Positions 30,001-41,459 of a stretch of 64,000 bases of DNA are shown piece by piece. The notes beneath the pieces are model-generated. The model saw nothing but the letters and a program-made list of their open reading frames with translations. It made no database searches and was not told the DNA's origin. The DNA is from Thunnus maccoyii (lineage: Eukaryota; Chordata; Actinopteri; Scombriformes; Scombridae): contig NC_056535.1 of NCBI RefSeq assembly GCF_910596095.1, positions 25,700,505 through 25,764,504 on the forward strand, given 5' to 3'. Both the position numbers and the translations under genes were made by a program. The first letter of the stretch is position 1, and the number at the start of each line of letters is the position of its first letter.

Positions 30001-30643
30001 CAATGCCAAATCATGAGAGAGGATCTAAACAGGGTGGGTGTGTTGGAAAAGTTGCAACACACTGCAGGTCTGATGTGTGTGCTGCTGTATGACCACCATA
30101 CACTAAATATTACATTAATCACATGAGTGTTCAAAGGTTCAATGGTTTAAAGGCTCCTTTGTGATGAACTATTAATTAATAAAAACATTTCATAGATAGA
30201 AGATGCTTTCAGTACTTTATAAATTACTTAGTTGACTTGAATGAAAAGAAGAAGAGTGAGTCAGAGTTGTGTGCACAGAGCAGGTGGATAGAGGCAGTCT
30301 GCACGGTTATATTATCAGTCCCAACTCCAGGGAATATTGAAAGCAGGTTGATTAAAAACCCTGTCAAACAAAACCAAGAGACAGACTGTTTCTTCTATGT
30401 TTAACATGTAAACACTGCAAGAACATTGACAGGTTTTCCATATGAAAACAAAGCTTGATAATCCTCCTCTGACAAAAAAAACAACAACAAAAAATACAAA
30501 TAAAGATGACCAGACTGTTCAGTAGATTTGGGTAAAATGACTGCATGATTATTTGCTTGTGGAGCTTGACTTACCCAAAAGATGAAGTTGAAGACGAAAA
30601 GCAGATATTTCACGCATTTCATCCCTCCCTGCACTTTGCTCAT
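21036..30643 (-). CDS. tspan2: Tetraspanin-2
   Basis: Coding exons in order: 30575-30643, 27653-27755, 22788-22885, 21847-21921, 21641-21733, 21481-21552, 21211-21294, 21036-21101. They join to 219 residues (human TSPAN2 has 221), with introns 1 and 2 long (2.8 and 4.8 kb). The four membrane segments start near [46 protein letters not shown] and [20 protein letters not shown]. The large extracellular loop has the CCG motif (NCCGG), a second pair of cysteines (LC, DC) and an NVT glycosylation site. The tail ends [11 protein letters not shown], close to the human CCAIRNSRDVI. Known role: organiser of membrane microdomains, prominent in oligodendrocytes and other cells. Between tshb and ngf, as in other vertebrates. 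The small intracellular loop reads GCFGA where human has GCCGA. Confidence 0.94.
22005..22200. repeat. Dispersed AT-rich repeat (family 4), copy 1, in tspan2 intron 3
   Basis: Shares the ACACTATAATGTAGTTWTWAG block, the adjacent ATAAACATTTAATAAATAG-like sequence and AACWGTTGTAATAATATAAA-like sequence with 26790-27125 (partly in inverted order). Confidence 0.45.
24605..25305. repeat. Nested teleost repeats in tspan2 intron 2
   Basis: 24605-24830 and 25190-25305 are the two halves of a family 2 repeat: first AAGTACAGAAGTATTA and GATGCATTAATGAG, later GAAATGTAGCGGAGTAG and CAGTACTTGAGTAAACGTAC. Between them, about 24838-25060, lies a different teleost repeat with AATAGTTTGACATTTTCAGA, GTTAGCTTAGCTTAGTACAA and AGCTAGCCTGGCTCTGTCC. 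The second repeat therefore inserted into the first. Confidence 0.65.
25700..26700. other. Non-coding intron region with higher GC and low repeat content (tspan2 intron 2)
   Basis: This stretch lacks recognisable repeats apart from a GA-rich run at 25880-25910. It has locally complex, GC-richer sequence around 26300-26640. It has no credible exon. It could hold intronic regulatory DNA, but that is inference only. Confidence 0.3.
26790..27125. repeat. Dispersed AT-rich repeat (family 4), copy 2, in tspan2 intron 2
   Basis: Contains GACACTATAATGTAGTTATA, TTATATTATTACAACTGTAT and AACACTTATATCTTAT blocks related to 22005-22200, and ends in AAAGTAAAGTGTTTCC, a common teleost element terminus. Confidence 0.45.
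27143..27478. repeat. Teleost GATTAATCG-type repeat (family 3), near full-length copy
   Basis: Starts with AAAGCTGCAACAATGAG and ends with CGATTAATCGAGAAAATAAT then TCGATAATGAAAATAATCGT, i.e. inverted-repeat-like ends. It lies in tspan2 intron 2. Confidence 0.7.
29321..29600. repeat. Teleost GATTAATCG-type repeat (family 3), degraded copy
   Basis: GAGCTGAAATAGTCAGTTAA, then AACTATTTTGATTATTGATA, matches one end of family 3. The rest is weak. Confidence 0.5.
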
Positions 30644-30894
30644 GATGTCACCTGATTTGTCGATATCTCCGATCTGAAGCGCGATGCCCTCTGGATGCGA
30701 ATATTCTGCAAATCCTCGCTTCTTCTTCTTCCAGCTGGACATCAAGCATGTAATGATGAGAGCTGCACCGCTACACAACCATCCATCCACATATGAAGAC
30801 ATGCGCACAAGCTGCACAAGCTGGCTGCACGCTGTCTCGCGCCGCCCATCGTTGTGTGTGTGTTTCTATGTGTGCGTTTGCGTATATATGTATA

Positions 30895-30926
30895 CGTGTG
30901 GTGTGTGTGTGTGTGTGCGTGTGTGC

Positions 30927-30980
<54 letters not shown>

Positions 30981-31011
30981 TGTGTGTGTGTGTGTGCGCG
31001 TGCGTGCGTGC

Positions 31012-31053
<42 letters not shown>
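30895..31053 (+). repeat. (GT)n microsatellite upstream of tspan2
   Basis: Nearly 160 bp of alternating purine-pyrimidine sequence with GC interruptions. It begins only about 250 bp upstream of the tspan2 start codon, so it lies in or next to its promoter or 5' UTR. Confidence 0.95.
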
Positions 31054-31056
<3 letters not shown>

Positions 31057-31258
31057 GTCTGTCATAGGCTACTTTTGGGGACAAATTTCAGACTTAGGAC
31101 CAGTTAATTAGGGACGGCTTGCCCAATTTGGGACAAAAGTCGTGACCTCAACTGGGAAAAAGCTGATTTTTGGGTCAGAGGTTAAGGTTAGGGTTAAGGT
31201 TAGTCTCCAGGAAATTAATGCAAGTCTATGTAATGTCCCCAAAAGTGACCATGAGCTG

Positions 31259-31261
<3 letters not shown>

Positions 31262-31333
<72 letters not shown>
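31262..31333 (+). repeat. (GT)n microsatellite, second tract
   Basis: About 36 uninterrupted GT units. The spacer between the two tracts holds a degenerate telomere-like run (GGTTAAGGTTAGGGTTAAGG, near 31180-31203). Confidence 0.95.
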
Positions 31334-31334
<1 letters not shown>

Positions 31335-32089
31335 CCCAAGGTGGGGTTCAGGGACGATCTGGGGCCCCTGAAGAAGCCTCTGGGAAGTCCCCTGAGAAAC
31401 AGGTTAATTTCTGAGTGTGACATCCTGGAGGTGCGCACAGTGATAATAAGGACATATTTATAAAACGATTCCTGTCAAAGATTTTTTTTTTTAAAATGCC
31501 AAGTTACATCCTGTTTGATCACACTTTGTTCAAAAAACCTCCCTTGTAAAAATAAATGTGGCTGCAGATATGACAAACTATCAAATTATGTAACTATCTC
31601 TGTGGGTGGAAGATGTAAAACTGGTATATAAATCTGCCATCTGTTTGTTTCTCCCACTTCTTTGTGCTATGAGTAAATATAATGAAGTTGAACTGTTAGA
31701 CTGACTCTCTTTGGGATTCGCTGTAAGAGTGAACAAAACACTTTTACCCAAATTCACATCTTCTCAGCAGCCAGGGACATTTTGGCTTTCACTAAGTTGG
31801 AGAAGAGTTTATCAACTCAGTAATCTTTTCTCACAAAGCCACTTTTAATCTGCATATCGCCCTTCATCACACTTACTGGCATTAGTGTTTATTATGGAAA
31901 CATGGAGTCTTGTATACAGTCGCACCTGAAACACAGTGACCTGAGATTACGGGAAGTCCCGGACTTTTAAAATGTTAAAAGAAGTCGCCATGATTTTACA
32001 CATACAGAGGTCATGAGCCTTCCTACCCTCCTACAGAAGAGTTTTGACCAGACACAAAAAATAGTCTGTAATGTGTTTTTACTATTTTA

Positions 32090-32210
32090 TATTTAGTTTA
32101 CTTAATGTACTTTTAGTGTGTTTTCTTGCTGTTACTGTATTTTATAAAATGTGTATGTGTAGCATCTTGAAAAGCACTCTATAAATAAAATTCATTATTA
32201 TTATTATTTA
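32090..32210 (+). mobile_element. 3' tail of an L2-type retroelement
   Basis: TAGCATCTTGAAAAGCACTC, then TATAAATAAAATTCATTATT and ATT repeats, is the typical 3' end of fish L2 LINEs and of SINEs that share their tails. No coding part is attached. Confidence 0.6.
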
Positions 32211-33610
32211 GTTAACTGTTACATATTGTCTCTAGAATATATTTCACATCATGAAGATCTAAAGCTTTTAGATTTAGTCTCAAAAACTTTTACTGAATCC
32301 TACGGAGCCCACAAGTCCTGAACAACGACATCTTTACATATTAGCCTCGTGGCTCTGGGGATGGCAGTGTTTCATTATATCTTTATTGTGATGTTCCTCT
32401 CTTTGCCTTTTTTTGTAAGAGGTTGCTTTGGTTTCCTGGCTCAGGAGCCAGTGGCTGGGATTTGAAAGGAAATCAGGAAATTACCTGCACCTGGGTAGTT
32501 TTGGCCACAGCCTATTTAGGCTGCTTCTTTGTTAACCTCTTGCTCTTTTCTTCCTCCCAGGCCTCCACCAGCCAGATGGATTAGGGTTTTGTTTTGTTTG
32601 CACACAACACATACTTTGCTCATCCACACATTGCATTCATTACTGACTTAGCTGACGAACATTATTGTGTTTTAAGTTGACAATAAATGCTATTTTAGAA
32701 GCTTTATTCATGTGTGATTCCCTTTTTTGTCGCTGACTCTGAGCCCGTTCGTGACAATATTGGATGGATTACCATGGAAGTTGATACAGATGTAAATAAC
32801 ATCCTCACAGATCTGTTCTTGTTATCATGTTTGGAACAAGGTAATAACTTGTGAGCACATTTGCACACATATCATACATAAGCATATATTTACATCCCAC
32901 ATCAGTGAGGTAATAATCATGTTATAGATCTTGTGCAAATGATTAACAACTGTGTGTACAAGATAAAAAATACAATTTTCAAGTACTTCAGGGGCTTTGC
33001 AGAATCTTTAGTCAGTTTTTTTGGTCTGCCTAGTAGTAAATTGAAATATATATTGATATTGAAATATATAATAATACAGTGTATATTCCAATAAAATGTA
33101 GCGAGAAATCAACCTTAAACTTTTAATTATAGCTCTCTGAGTAGCAGAGTTGCAGCCTATTCTTTTTTGTGAACCTCTGTATTCTTTTTGTTTCTGTGTT
33201 TATAAGTCCATTTTACTTTCCTATATTTGTTTCATGATTACTATAATTCAGACGTGTATACATGCATGTGTTGCGGTGTTGTGTTGGCACACTGACAGAA
33301 AGCCAGTACATGTGAATGAGGATCACATCAAGCAAGGAGCGTCACCAAAGCTCCTCTGTGTGTCTTCTCCGCAGGCCGGAGGGGGTCAGCCCGGGTTCAC
33401 CCGCTCTCACATTCAAGCTTCTCATGTTTGTGCTGCCTTTGTTCGCTGCACTGATGTGGGAGGGAAACAGCGACACCGTGTTTGTCCGCCAGGGTATCAG
33501 CGAGGATCAGTCTGGGTGGATCATGAGACACATCACATCACTGCCTACTTCCTCTATTTTCAGATAACAACGAAAAACTGCAGAAATATGAAAGGATTCC
33601 TTTATGACAG

Positions 33611-33612
<2 letters not shown>

Positions 33613-33650
<38 letters not shown>

Positions 33651-33657
33651 GAGATAG
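33613..33657 (+). repeat. (AGAT)n microsatellite
   Basis: About ten tetranucleotide units with one AGAG interruption. Confidence 0.9.
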
Positions 33658-34740
33658 TATAAATTGAGGAGTTTAATCATGAGCTGAATTACAAATGATT
33701 AATAGCTTCCATGTAACAATGAATGCGGTCATTGAACTGAATCAATGTTAATCTAGTATCAGTTTTGTCATCCAATCCTGTCCTGAATTCAGAGCTGTAA
33801 TTATCACAGTGGAAGTACACCCAAACTGAAACCATATCCTCAGTGTATAATGGAGTCAAAATCCCATTATCCTTCCACAGTTCCCCAGTCCCCCCCCCCT
33901 CGTCAGTGCTTGATATGTAAATCTGGTGCAATAATGTAACCTGATCTCCATATGGTGCAACTGTGAGTCATCCTTATGATCCGAGACATAGGTGAAGGGA
34001 GACAATGTGGTGATATGAGGACATGTTAATCAGATCAGAAGAACCATCAAAGTGGCAAAAGACATGTCGGGTTATGAAACATAGTGGTGGACTAACATGA
34101 AACACAGGACCTGCGAGTGAATTGTCTTTAGCGTCTGTACAGTTTGTATTAACATCTGAAAAATAGAAGCATATATTTGTATTTGTGGCATGCAGCATCA
34201 CCAAGAGGACAAAGAAATGAACAGGACAGGACAGACACACAGAAGTGTCTGCGCTCATCATTGTCTCCATCTAGTGGACAAGATGAGAAAAGCAAGTAGA
34301 CACTGTTTCTGTGCTGCATTTGTGTACAAAAGTTTATATGAGGGAAGGAAGTTGCTTTGTTGTCTTTTCTGGTTTATTGTCAGTATTTCTAGTTATGTTT
34401 GCCTTTATTTTAACATTTACTTTGCATATATATAGTTAATCTTTTTAAGAATTCATTTCCTTACTTTATAGTTGCTTGTACTTTGGTTTTATACTTTCAT
34501 TATTCTTTGGCACGAAAATAATCTTAACTCAAGGTCCTCTTGCTTGCTTTTTCTGGAGCTTTCAACCGCATCTCACAGTCTTTGTAAGTTATTTTTTTTG
34601 GTCAAACCACTATTTCCAAAGTCAAGAATGAACTTTCATGCTCAATTCATTATTTTTGCTTACAATGGTAATTTTATCTGTTCTAAATATTAGTGATGTC
34701 ATTATTCTTGCACATTAGAAAATATATACACTATAGGCCT

Positions 34741-34744
34741 ATTA

Positions 34745-34800
<56 letters not shown>
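34741..34800 (+). repeat. (ATT)n microsatellite
   Basis: About 20 trinucleotide units; one early GTT interruption. Confidence 0.95.
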
Positions 34801-34801
<1 letters not shown>

Positions 34802-37394
34802 GCAATTATGTCAAGAGGAGTTTATAATTTTGACAAAATATAGCCTATATGCAAATTTACATGTACTTACTTGATACCAAACCTCGTTCTCAAAGTTGAA
34901 AGTCAGACTTTTGGTTTCACATATTACATAGACACAAAAAATAGGTCTAAATCTAATGCAAACTATAGCCAAGGTATGGGAATGTAAACAATGATGCTGT
35001 TTTGCAGTGTATTGTCATAATAAAGATACATGAAAACATATAATCTGGGTTGAGATAAAATGAGATTTTTTTTAAAGGGACAATTGTAACTAGATGAAGT
35101 GTTTCTCCATATGTATCTCGCACCCACACAGGCTGTGTGTTTTCACAAATGTATGTCTTGTTTTATAATTTGGTTCAATAAAGAAGTGATAAACAAAACA
35201 AAGTACTCATTTGTCCAAGTAGATCACCTGAACTGTGAACTAAGCATGACACATGCGTAGCAGACACAGTCACCAGCCTCTGGCCTTTCTTATGAGCCAA
35301 TGTTAATGCAGTTTACTGAGCATTATGTTACGTTTTCTTGTAAAATAGTGTTTTGTAATGATGAAAATGCAATGTTGTAGGAGCAATAAACTAACATTTC
35401 ATGAAAATTCATGAAGCTTTAGTGCTGCTTTTTGAATTTGTAGGTATAACAACCATCAATAAAAACCTCCTCATGATGCCTGACCTGAAGTGTAAACTAT
35501 TTCTGTTGGTTTTATGCTAACATGTGATTCAATATGTGAGCAGCAGAGATCTTGACAAGTTTTATTTGAAGACATATTAGACATGTTCCTGCCTTCAACC
35601 TTTAGATGGCAGTGCTGCGTTTCAGTTGGAGGCAGTGAGGTGGAGCTGGTTAACACGAGTCAGTAGTAAAATTAAGAAGTTGGCTCTGAAAATTCATATT
35701 TACAGTTGACAGGTAGACAGCTCAATGGGAATATTATTCTTACATTGCCAGTTTCCCAGAAACATAATCTCAGCAGCTCCTCTTTGTGTCTGTTCCCATT
35801 TCTCCAAACTCTCTGAGCTCACAGACATCTTACACGTCTGCTGCAATAGAAAAATGGGCTATTAGCCTAAAAAAATTACAACTGATACTGATGGTATGCC
35901 TCCAGTGCAATTTGTAGTGTGGGCTGACTGACTACTCTGAAATGTCACTGCCAAAACAAAGAAAATGAGAAGCCATGATAATATCAGCTGCAGCCTGAAT
36001 GATGAACAATGGAATAACGGTCTTATTTGTGTTATTATTGCTCGCCTTTTTTCTGTAGTTTCATATTTACTATAGAATGAAGAGCAGGAGGAAAAACCCA
36101 ACACAAAGCCACAACAGCAAATTACTGGCAGTGAAATGAAGCCATGTGGGTTTCTTCATTTTTCCATCTTGGCCTAAAAAGATTTATGTCATAGTGTTAC
36201 TCAATCTGAGCTGGATAGGAACAACATGCATGCTCTCTGCATACAATAAAGATCATAAAACACAAAGTGCAAGTATGTGAGTGTTTAATAAATAACAATA
36301 TCAATAACAACGTTTTAACAAAAGTTTTGTTTATATCAGACCTGGGTCAAATTGTACTTCCAAAGAGCCTGGGTTGCGTCAGACTACTTAGAGTGAGTTG
36401 TGCTACAGGGCAAAATAATCTGAGGGAGAAAAATACGACAATTATGATTGTGTTCTCTCTTGCTCTGTCGCTTAAGCTGCGGTTTAAGGTTTAAGACAGG
36501 TTTAAACCTGTACTGTCTTCAACAAAATCATATGGCCTCTTAAATCCCATTACTGTGTCCTCTGAATCTGTGGTTTATTAGTCAAAATCCAGCTGCTGTA
36601 TCCTGTAGAAATCATCTAAATGGCACTGGAGGTCATTGTATCTGAGATTTAACTTAAACCTGCTGCAGAGGTTTAATGAAGGTTTGTCATAAAATTTAGT
36701 GTGAAGGCAAATTTCTACAGCTCAAATCATTTCATTAATATATGAAAGTATGAGTTTTTCACCTCACATGATCCCACAAAGGCAAATGTCTGATTACATT
36801 ACAGTGTAAATTACATTTACAGTAACAAGGTGTCACGTCTGCTCTTTATGGAGCAGCACAAGTCCAGTACCTGCAGACATGAGGTCAGTTTGTCACCAAT
36901 TTAGCCAGTATTAGAAAATATTATATATATATATACAGTAGGGTCCAAAAGCAAAGTATAACTGGACTATAAATGATAAAGCACACACTGTATATTGTTC
37001 CAGTGGTATTTCTGAAATCTTTCCATAGCAGTTAGTGATCATGGAAAATCAGACAGCTGAAAGCAGTTTCCTTAATTACCATTTTCTGTCTGAGTCTGAA
37101 TCACCAGTGTATAGCGAAGTGAAAGATAAAAACCCTCTACTTTTACTCCTACACGCAAACGTAAGAATGCTATTTATCAAATTTCTTACAACTTAAAAAC
37201 TCTCTCAACTTTAAGAGACCTGCAGAGGTCCCTTCACTACATGCGTTGAGATTGTACAAAATATGTTGGCTCATGATGAAAAATGTATAATATAGTTCAG
37301 AAGAGAATTCGTCTTAGCCTATTATTTGAATATGATTTCAACATTTGGTAGGATGTGACTTCACTTTCTTTTTTCCTTTTTTTTGCATTCTTTA

Positions 37395-38082
37395 TGTTTG
37401 AATAAAGCTGGCATTTATTTTGTAGGAGTCACTTTTCATGCATCTTTTATGTCAATGTGGTTTTCTTGTTTCCATTGTCGCCAGTTTCCCATTATTCCAT
37501 CCATATTATCAATCCTTATTTATAATAAATATATTACACTGTTGTTGTTTCACGTGGTGATTGGTACTGGAGATATTAAGGACTAAAAAAATAATATATG
37601 CTTTTTCCAGAATAACATATCACTGTGTAGAATATAAGTATTTCTTAAATGTATAGTATTGATAATATGTAGATGTAAGGTAAATTCTTGTCTTGTTTGA
37701 AAAAGCAATCAGGTCCAACATCTAAACCTCTGCAAACTGAACCTGTCATAAACCACAGCGAAGATAGACGGATGTTAAGTGACAGCAGCTCAATGTTTGG
37801 TACTCCAAACAGATAAAACTGAAGCTATAAACCAGCTGCAGATACTATTTGACCCAGGCCTGGTCTATATACTGTACATGCAGTCCTGATACTTTGACCT
37901 ATACCAATAATTTACTTTGTGCAGAGGGTGAGAAGTCTTTGGTGATAAAGTTATGCAGAGAAAGTCATAACTTTCTGCACGTTAGCATGAGTATGTCTGT
38001 GTGACATGTATGAGTGTGTACAGTATGTTTTGTATTTGACCTTTTGAGTGTGTAAGTCTGATGTGATGTGCAGATAAAGTCT
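37395..38082 (-). other. ngf: Inferred 3' UTR of ngf
   Basis: Minus-strand AATAAA (plus-strand TTTATT at 37414-37419) lies about 670 bp after the ngf stop. This is a plausible 3' end but unproven. Confidence 0.3.
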
Positions 38083-38688
38083 TTACTGTCGCCATGACTT
38101 GCGGCTGAGCACGCACACACAGGCCACGTTGATGCGTATGAGCCTCCAAGCCACCAGGTTCTTAAAGGAAGTCAGCGCTCGTACAAAAGTGTGTGAGTTG
38201 GTGCAGTAAGAGTTCCAGTGTCTCGCATCGATTCCCAAACAGCCCGAGTTGCCTGAGCGGGCGCTGTGACATGTCGTCTCAAAGAAGTACTGCTTCTTGT
38301 TGACGTTGTTGATGTTCACGTCTGGTAGCACTGTCACCTCGTTGCCTGAGATGTCTGTGGCCTTGGTCTTGTTACCCACCCAGACGCTGACGCTCTCACA
38401 CACTGAGTACACCCCGCGGTGCTGAGGCTTCCCCGCTGCCCTGCGGGTCCTCCTGCCGGCACCTTGTGAACCTGCCGGCTCTGCATCAGGGGGCTGAGCG
38501 CTGAAGAGCACCCTGGGTGAGAGGTAGCGGCGCTTGGTGAAAAGTTTGGGGTCCACTGTGGGGATGATGTTGGGGTTGATGCCTGGATCCTGCTGCTGTG
38601 CTGTCGTGGCTGCACACGAGTCCCCTCTGATGGCGGCCATAGCCCGGGCACTGAAGAAGAGGAACAGGACCAGCATAGACGACCTCAT
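38083..38688 (-). CDS. ngf: Nerve growth factor precursor (beta-NGF)
   Basis: A single coding exon of 201 residues. The start is the ATG at 38688, 11 bp after an AG acceptor at 38700-38701, as in other NGF genes with untranslated upstream exons; the in-frame upstream ATG at 38715 lies before that acceptor and would be spliced out. Residues 1-18 form a signal peptide ([14 protein letters not shown]). The short pro-region has [20 protein letters not shown] (45-64), the conserved pro-NGF segment, and ends in a furin site RRTRR (79-83). The mature part (84-201, 118 residues) has six cystine-knot cysteines (97, 140, 150, 162, 190, 192) and the diagnostic [29 protein letters not shown] and ACVCVLSRK. 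Known role: secreted ligand of TrkA and p75NTR for sensory and sympathetic neurons. Teleosts may have two copies (ngfa, ngfb); the window alone does not say which. Confidence 0.96.
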   Translation of the reverse strand: MRSSMLVLFLFFSARAMAAIRGDSCAATTAQQQDPGINPNIIPTVDPKLFTKRRYLSPRVLFSAQPPDAEPAGSQGAGRRTRRAAGKPQHRGVYSVCESVSVWVGNKTKATDISGNEVTVLPDVNINNVNKKQYFFETTCHSARSGNSGCLGIDARHWNSYCTNSHTFVRALTSFKNLVAWRLIRINVACVCVLSRKSWRQ

Positions 38689-38699
38689 GGGCACACAAC

Positions 38700-41250
38700 C
38701 TGAGGGAGTCAACAACCACAGAAAACACTCCTGTTAGTGCAGATATATTCTTTATTCACATGCTGATAAGGCCTTGCTCTGGTATGTTACATGCTGTATT
38801 TATCACACATTTAAAGGAATGTTCTATTTTGAGGGAATTCTACCGGAAAATTGTCCTACTTCCTGCACAGTTAGATAAAATCCTGGATACCTTTTTATGT
38901 TCCTGATGCAGTTGTGAGGTACAGAAAGGTACATGTGCACATACCATCCTGTATTTAGGCCAAGTGCAGGAGAACAGATTCAGTAAAGGAAAAATTCTCG
39001 TGTGTCTCGTTTCATACCAATAAATTGTTGGGGGCTTTACTCTGGTTTGGGGATACTCTCCATTTTCTGTTTGCAGTTTCATGGTACAACATGTTGAGCT
39101 GTGATCAACCTAAATTAGGTGCATGCATGTAGCAGCTCCTCTTTAAAGTGCAAAAACACACATTCCTTTACACTAAGGGTTTAATGGACTTGCATTAACA
39201 GTTTTCACAAGTACAGTACATGAAAAGATTCCTGTGTGACATACAGTATATAGTTTTACAGAAGATTTACAGGAATTTCTTGATCTACAGTGCTTCCTCC
39301 AAGGATGTTTCCCAATTGCACAAGCTGCACAAATTAAATGGTTATGTTTACATTCTAGATGATTAAAGGTCTAATCATTTGGATCGCAGATTCTACCTTT
39401 GAGGTTAGGGTTAAAAGTTAGAGTCTGCCAACCCTACTGAAGGAGGCAGGATATTGAGTACTGCCAGAGAGGCTCAATTATTTTTTATTTGTTTGTGTAA
39501 ACAGGAAGTGATTGAATGTTTGATATCTAATTTAGTGGTTAATTGTGAAATTATTAACTTAATAATATCCACAGAGAGGACAGTGGCGTCCGTGTATTAT
39601 GAGCGGCTGTCTGCAGGATTATGGAGGACAGAGAGATTTGTATGAAGGATGTAAACTCTTATCTAAATTTCATCTAAATTAAAACATTTTAATGCTACTT
39701 TGAAAATGGGTCTTTTGAAGCTGTAATTTCCACATTTTTATGGATGAATAAATTGCAACTTGAACTGTGACTATTTGTGAATTATAATATATAGTTTAGT
39801 TAGACATCAATTTTGGAGATTGCTTTATGAGCCCAAACACTTTTCGCAATTTGAGGCGAGCTCAGCTAAATTTGCAGTTTAATATAATCCTCAAACTGTT
39901 TTCAGAGGCACGAAAAAGAAATTAATGAGCTCATCTGTGGTTTTGCAGGAAAAAATAGTACAACTCCCCAGAAACAGAGCTGAGTTCCCTTTGGACCAGT
40001 GAAGAATATGATATACATAAATACTGCAGATCTTACAGGATATCCATGAAAACATGAGCCGAGAGTGTCAGGTATAAGAATAGATCAGACACTGTTGTGA
40101 CATCGCACATCAAACTCCACACATCAGAACACACAACACAACATCTGAACCTCGCTGGCTTGCATAAATTAGCAGCCTGTGTACTGTATTTAACACAGAA
40201 CAAAAGGAATCACAGGCATGTTAACACCTGAGACGACGCTGCTAGCAGGCTCCGTCAGGTTGGTTTATTATGAGCTGTGTTTGCCTCAGGTGTCGGTGTG
40301 AATGGTCATGGGTTAAAAATGTTGGCACAACAAATCAAAAGAAAAATCATAGCCTATACAGAGGTACATAATGTGAGATATGATTACACAATAAACCCTT
40401 GTGAAGTCTGTCCAATTCAGCTTAGTGTTTGTCCTCACACCTCACCTCTCTGCTCTCTCCTTCTTTGTGAGATAAAGCATTTAGACATGAAAAAAAACCC
40501 CATGAAAGCTCAATTTTAAGATGATTATTATAATTGCTATGAACAGATAAGACCACCACAGAGGAGATTGGAAGGAGACTATTAGGTGCTAATTTGTTTA
40601 ACTGCTGTAGGACACATGAATCTACAGTTGATATCACAACATAAAACAGGAAACATTTGTACAGTGGGAAAAGCTCGTAAGATTTTGAAATCAACCCCAG
40701 GGTGATGAAAATGTTACAAAAGAAAAAAAACCTTTGAATGAGCACACTGCCTCCCCAGTGGCAACATCTTTTTTTTTTTTTTAGCAGGAAGTAAAAGGGT
40801 CTTAAGTTTGAGAAACACAACAAAATCATTAATGCGACAATTATGGTCACTTATACAAAGTTGTCATAAAAAAACTGATGCTGACGCTGCTATCTGAAGC
40901 ACACTTTATAGGACATGCATCTCATACAGTATGTGTGCAAAGCGGTCGTTATAGAGCTCTACTGAAGGATTAGGTGCGTAAAAACTGTCAGCTGATATTT
41001 TCATATGTCACAGCGGGAGATTAATAACAGGCGTAATTAATAACAACAATGACAGGTTGGCTCACTACTGGAACATCTAAATGTTGTTAGATCAGTGCTT
41101 TCCTGTTGTTACAAGTCAAAATAATTACTGTTAAAAAGGTCTGTTGACAAGTGGGATAGATGAGGAGTTACCTGGAAAAGACAAGGCCAAATCAGAAATG
41201 TGTTACATATAAGCAAATGGTCTGATAAGGTAGTTTTATCTACCTTATCT
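38700..41250. other. Region upstream of ngf, no gene seen
   Basis: Must contain intron and perhaps untranslated exons of ngf, which cannot be placed from sequence alone. Open frames here are short and unremarkable. Confidence 0.4.
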
Positions 41251-41270
41251 ATTGCATGTCAGTCTGTCTT

Positions 41271-41455
41271 GGAACAGGGATCCCTCCTCTGTTGCTCTTC
41301 CTGAGGTTTCTTCATTTTTTTCCCTGTTTAAGTGTTTTTTTTGGGGGGGTGGGGGGTGGGGGCAGTGGGGGAATGGGGGGGAGGTTCCTTATCCGAATCG
41401 AGGTTCTAAGGATAGAGGATGTTGTATTGCTGTACAAAAAAACTGACTTGACTTG
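41271..41455 (+). mobile_element. 3' end of a teleost LINE/SINE with G-rich insert
   Basis: GGATCCCTCCTCTGTTGCTC, CCTGAGGTTTCTTCATTTTT, TCCTTATCCGAATCGAGG and a GACTTGACTTGA end follow a repeat tail common in fish. A long G-rich tract at 41343-41393 sits where related copies have a short TTTTGGGG run. Confidence 0.65.
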
Positions 41456-41459
41456 AAAC

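Larger units (their letters stand above)
31340..37390. other. Intergenic region between tspan2 and ngf
   Basis: About 6 kb without a supportable gene. It contains an L2-type LINE/SINE tail at 32090-32210, an (AGAT)n run at 33613-33657, an (ATT)n run at 34741-34800, and one GC-richer island at 33316-33500 described in the findings. Confidence 0.5.

Noticed and set aside
30684-31107. Overlapping open frames on both strands rich in Cys-Val or Thr-His
   Set aside because: They are translations of the GT microsatellite, which has no stops in several frames.
31180-31203. Telomere-like GGTTAGGG run
   Set aside because: Too short and degenerate to be an interstitial telomere; the same run occurs in a fish repeat linked to GT tracts.
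40422-40850. 142-codon minus-strand frame
   Set aside because: Low-complexity sequence with poly-T and poly-A runs and no recognisable domain.
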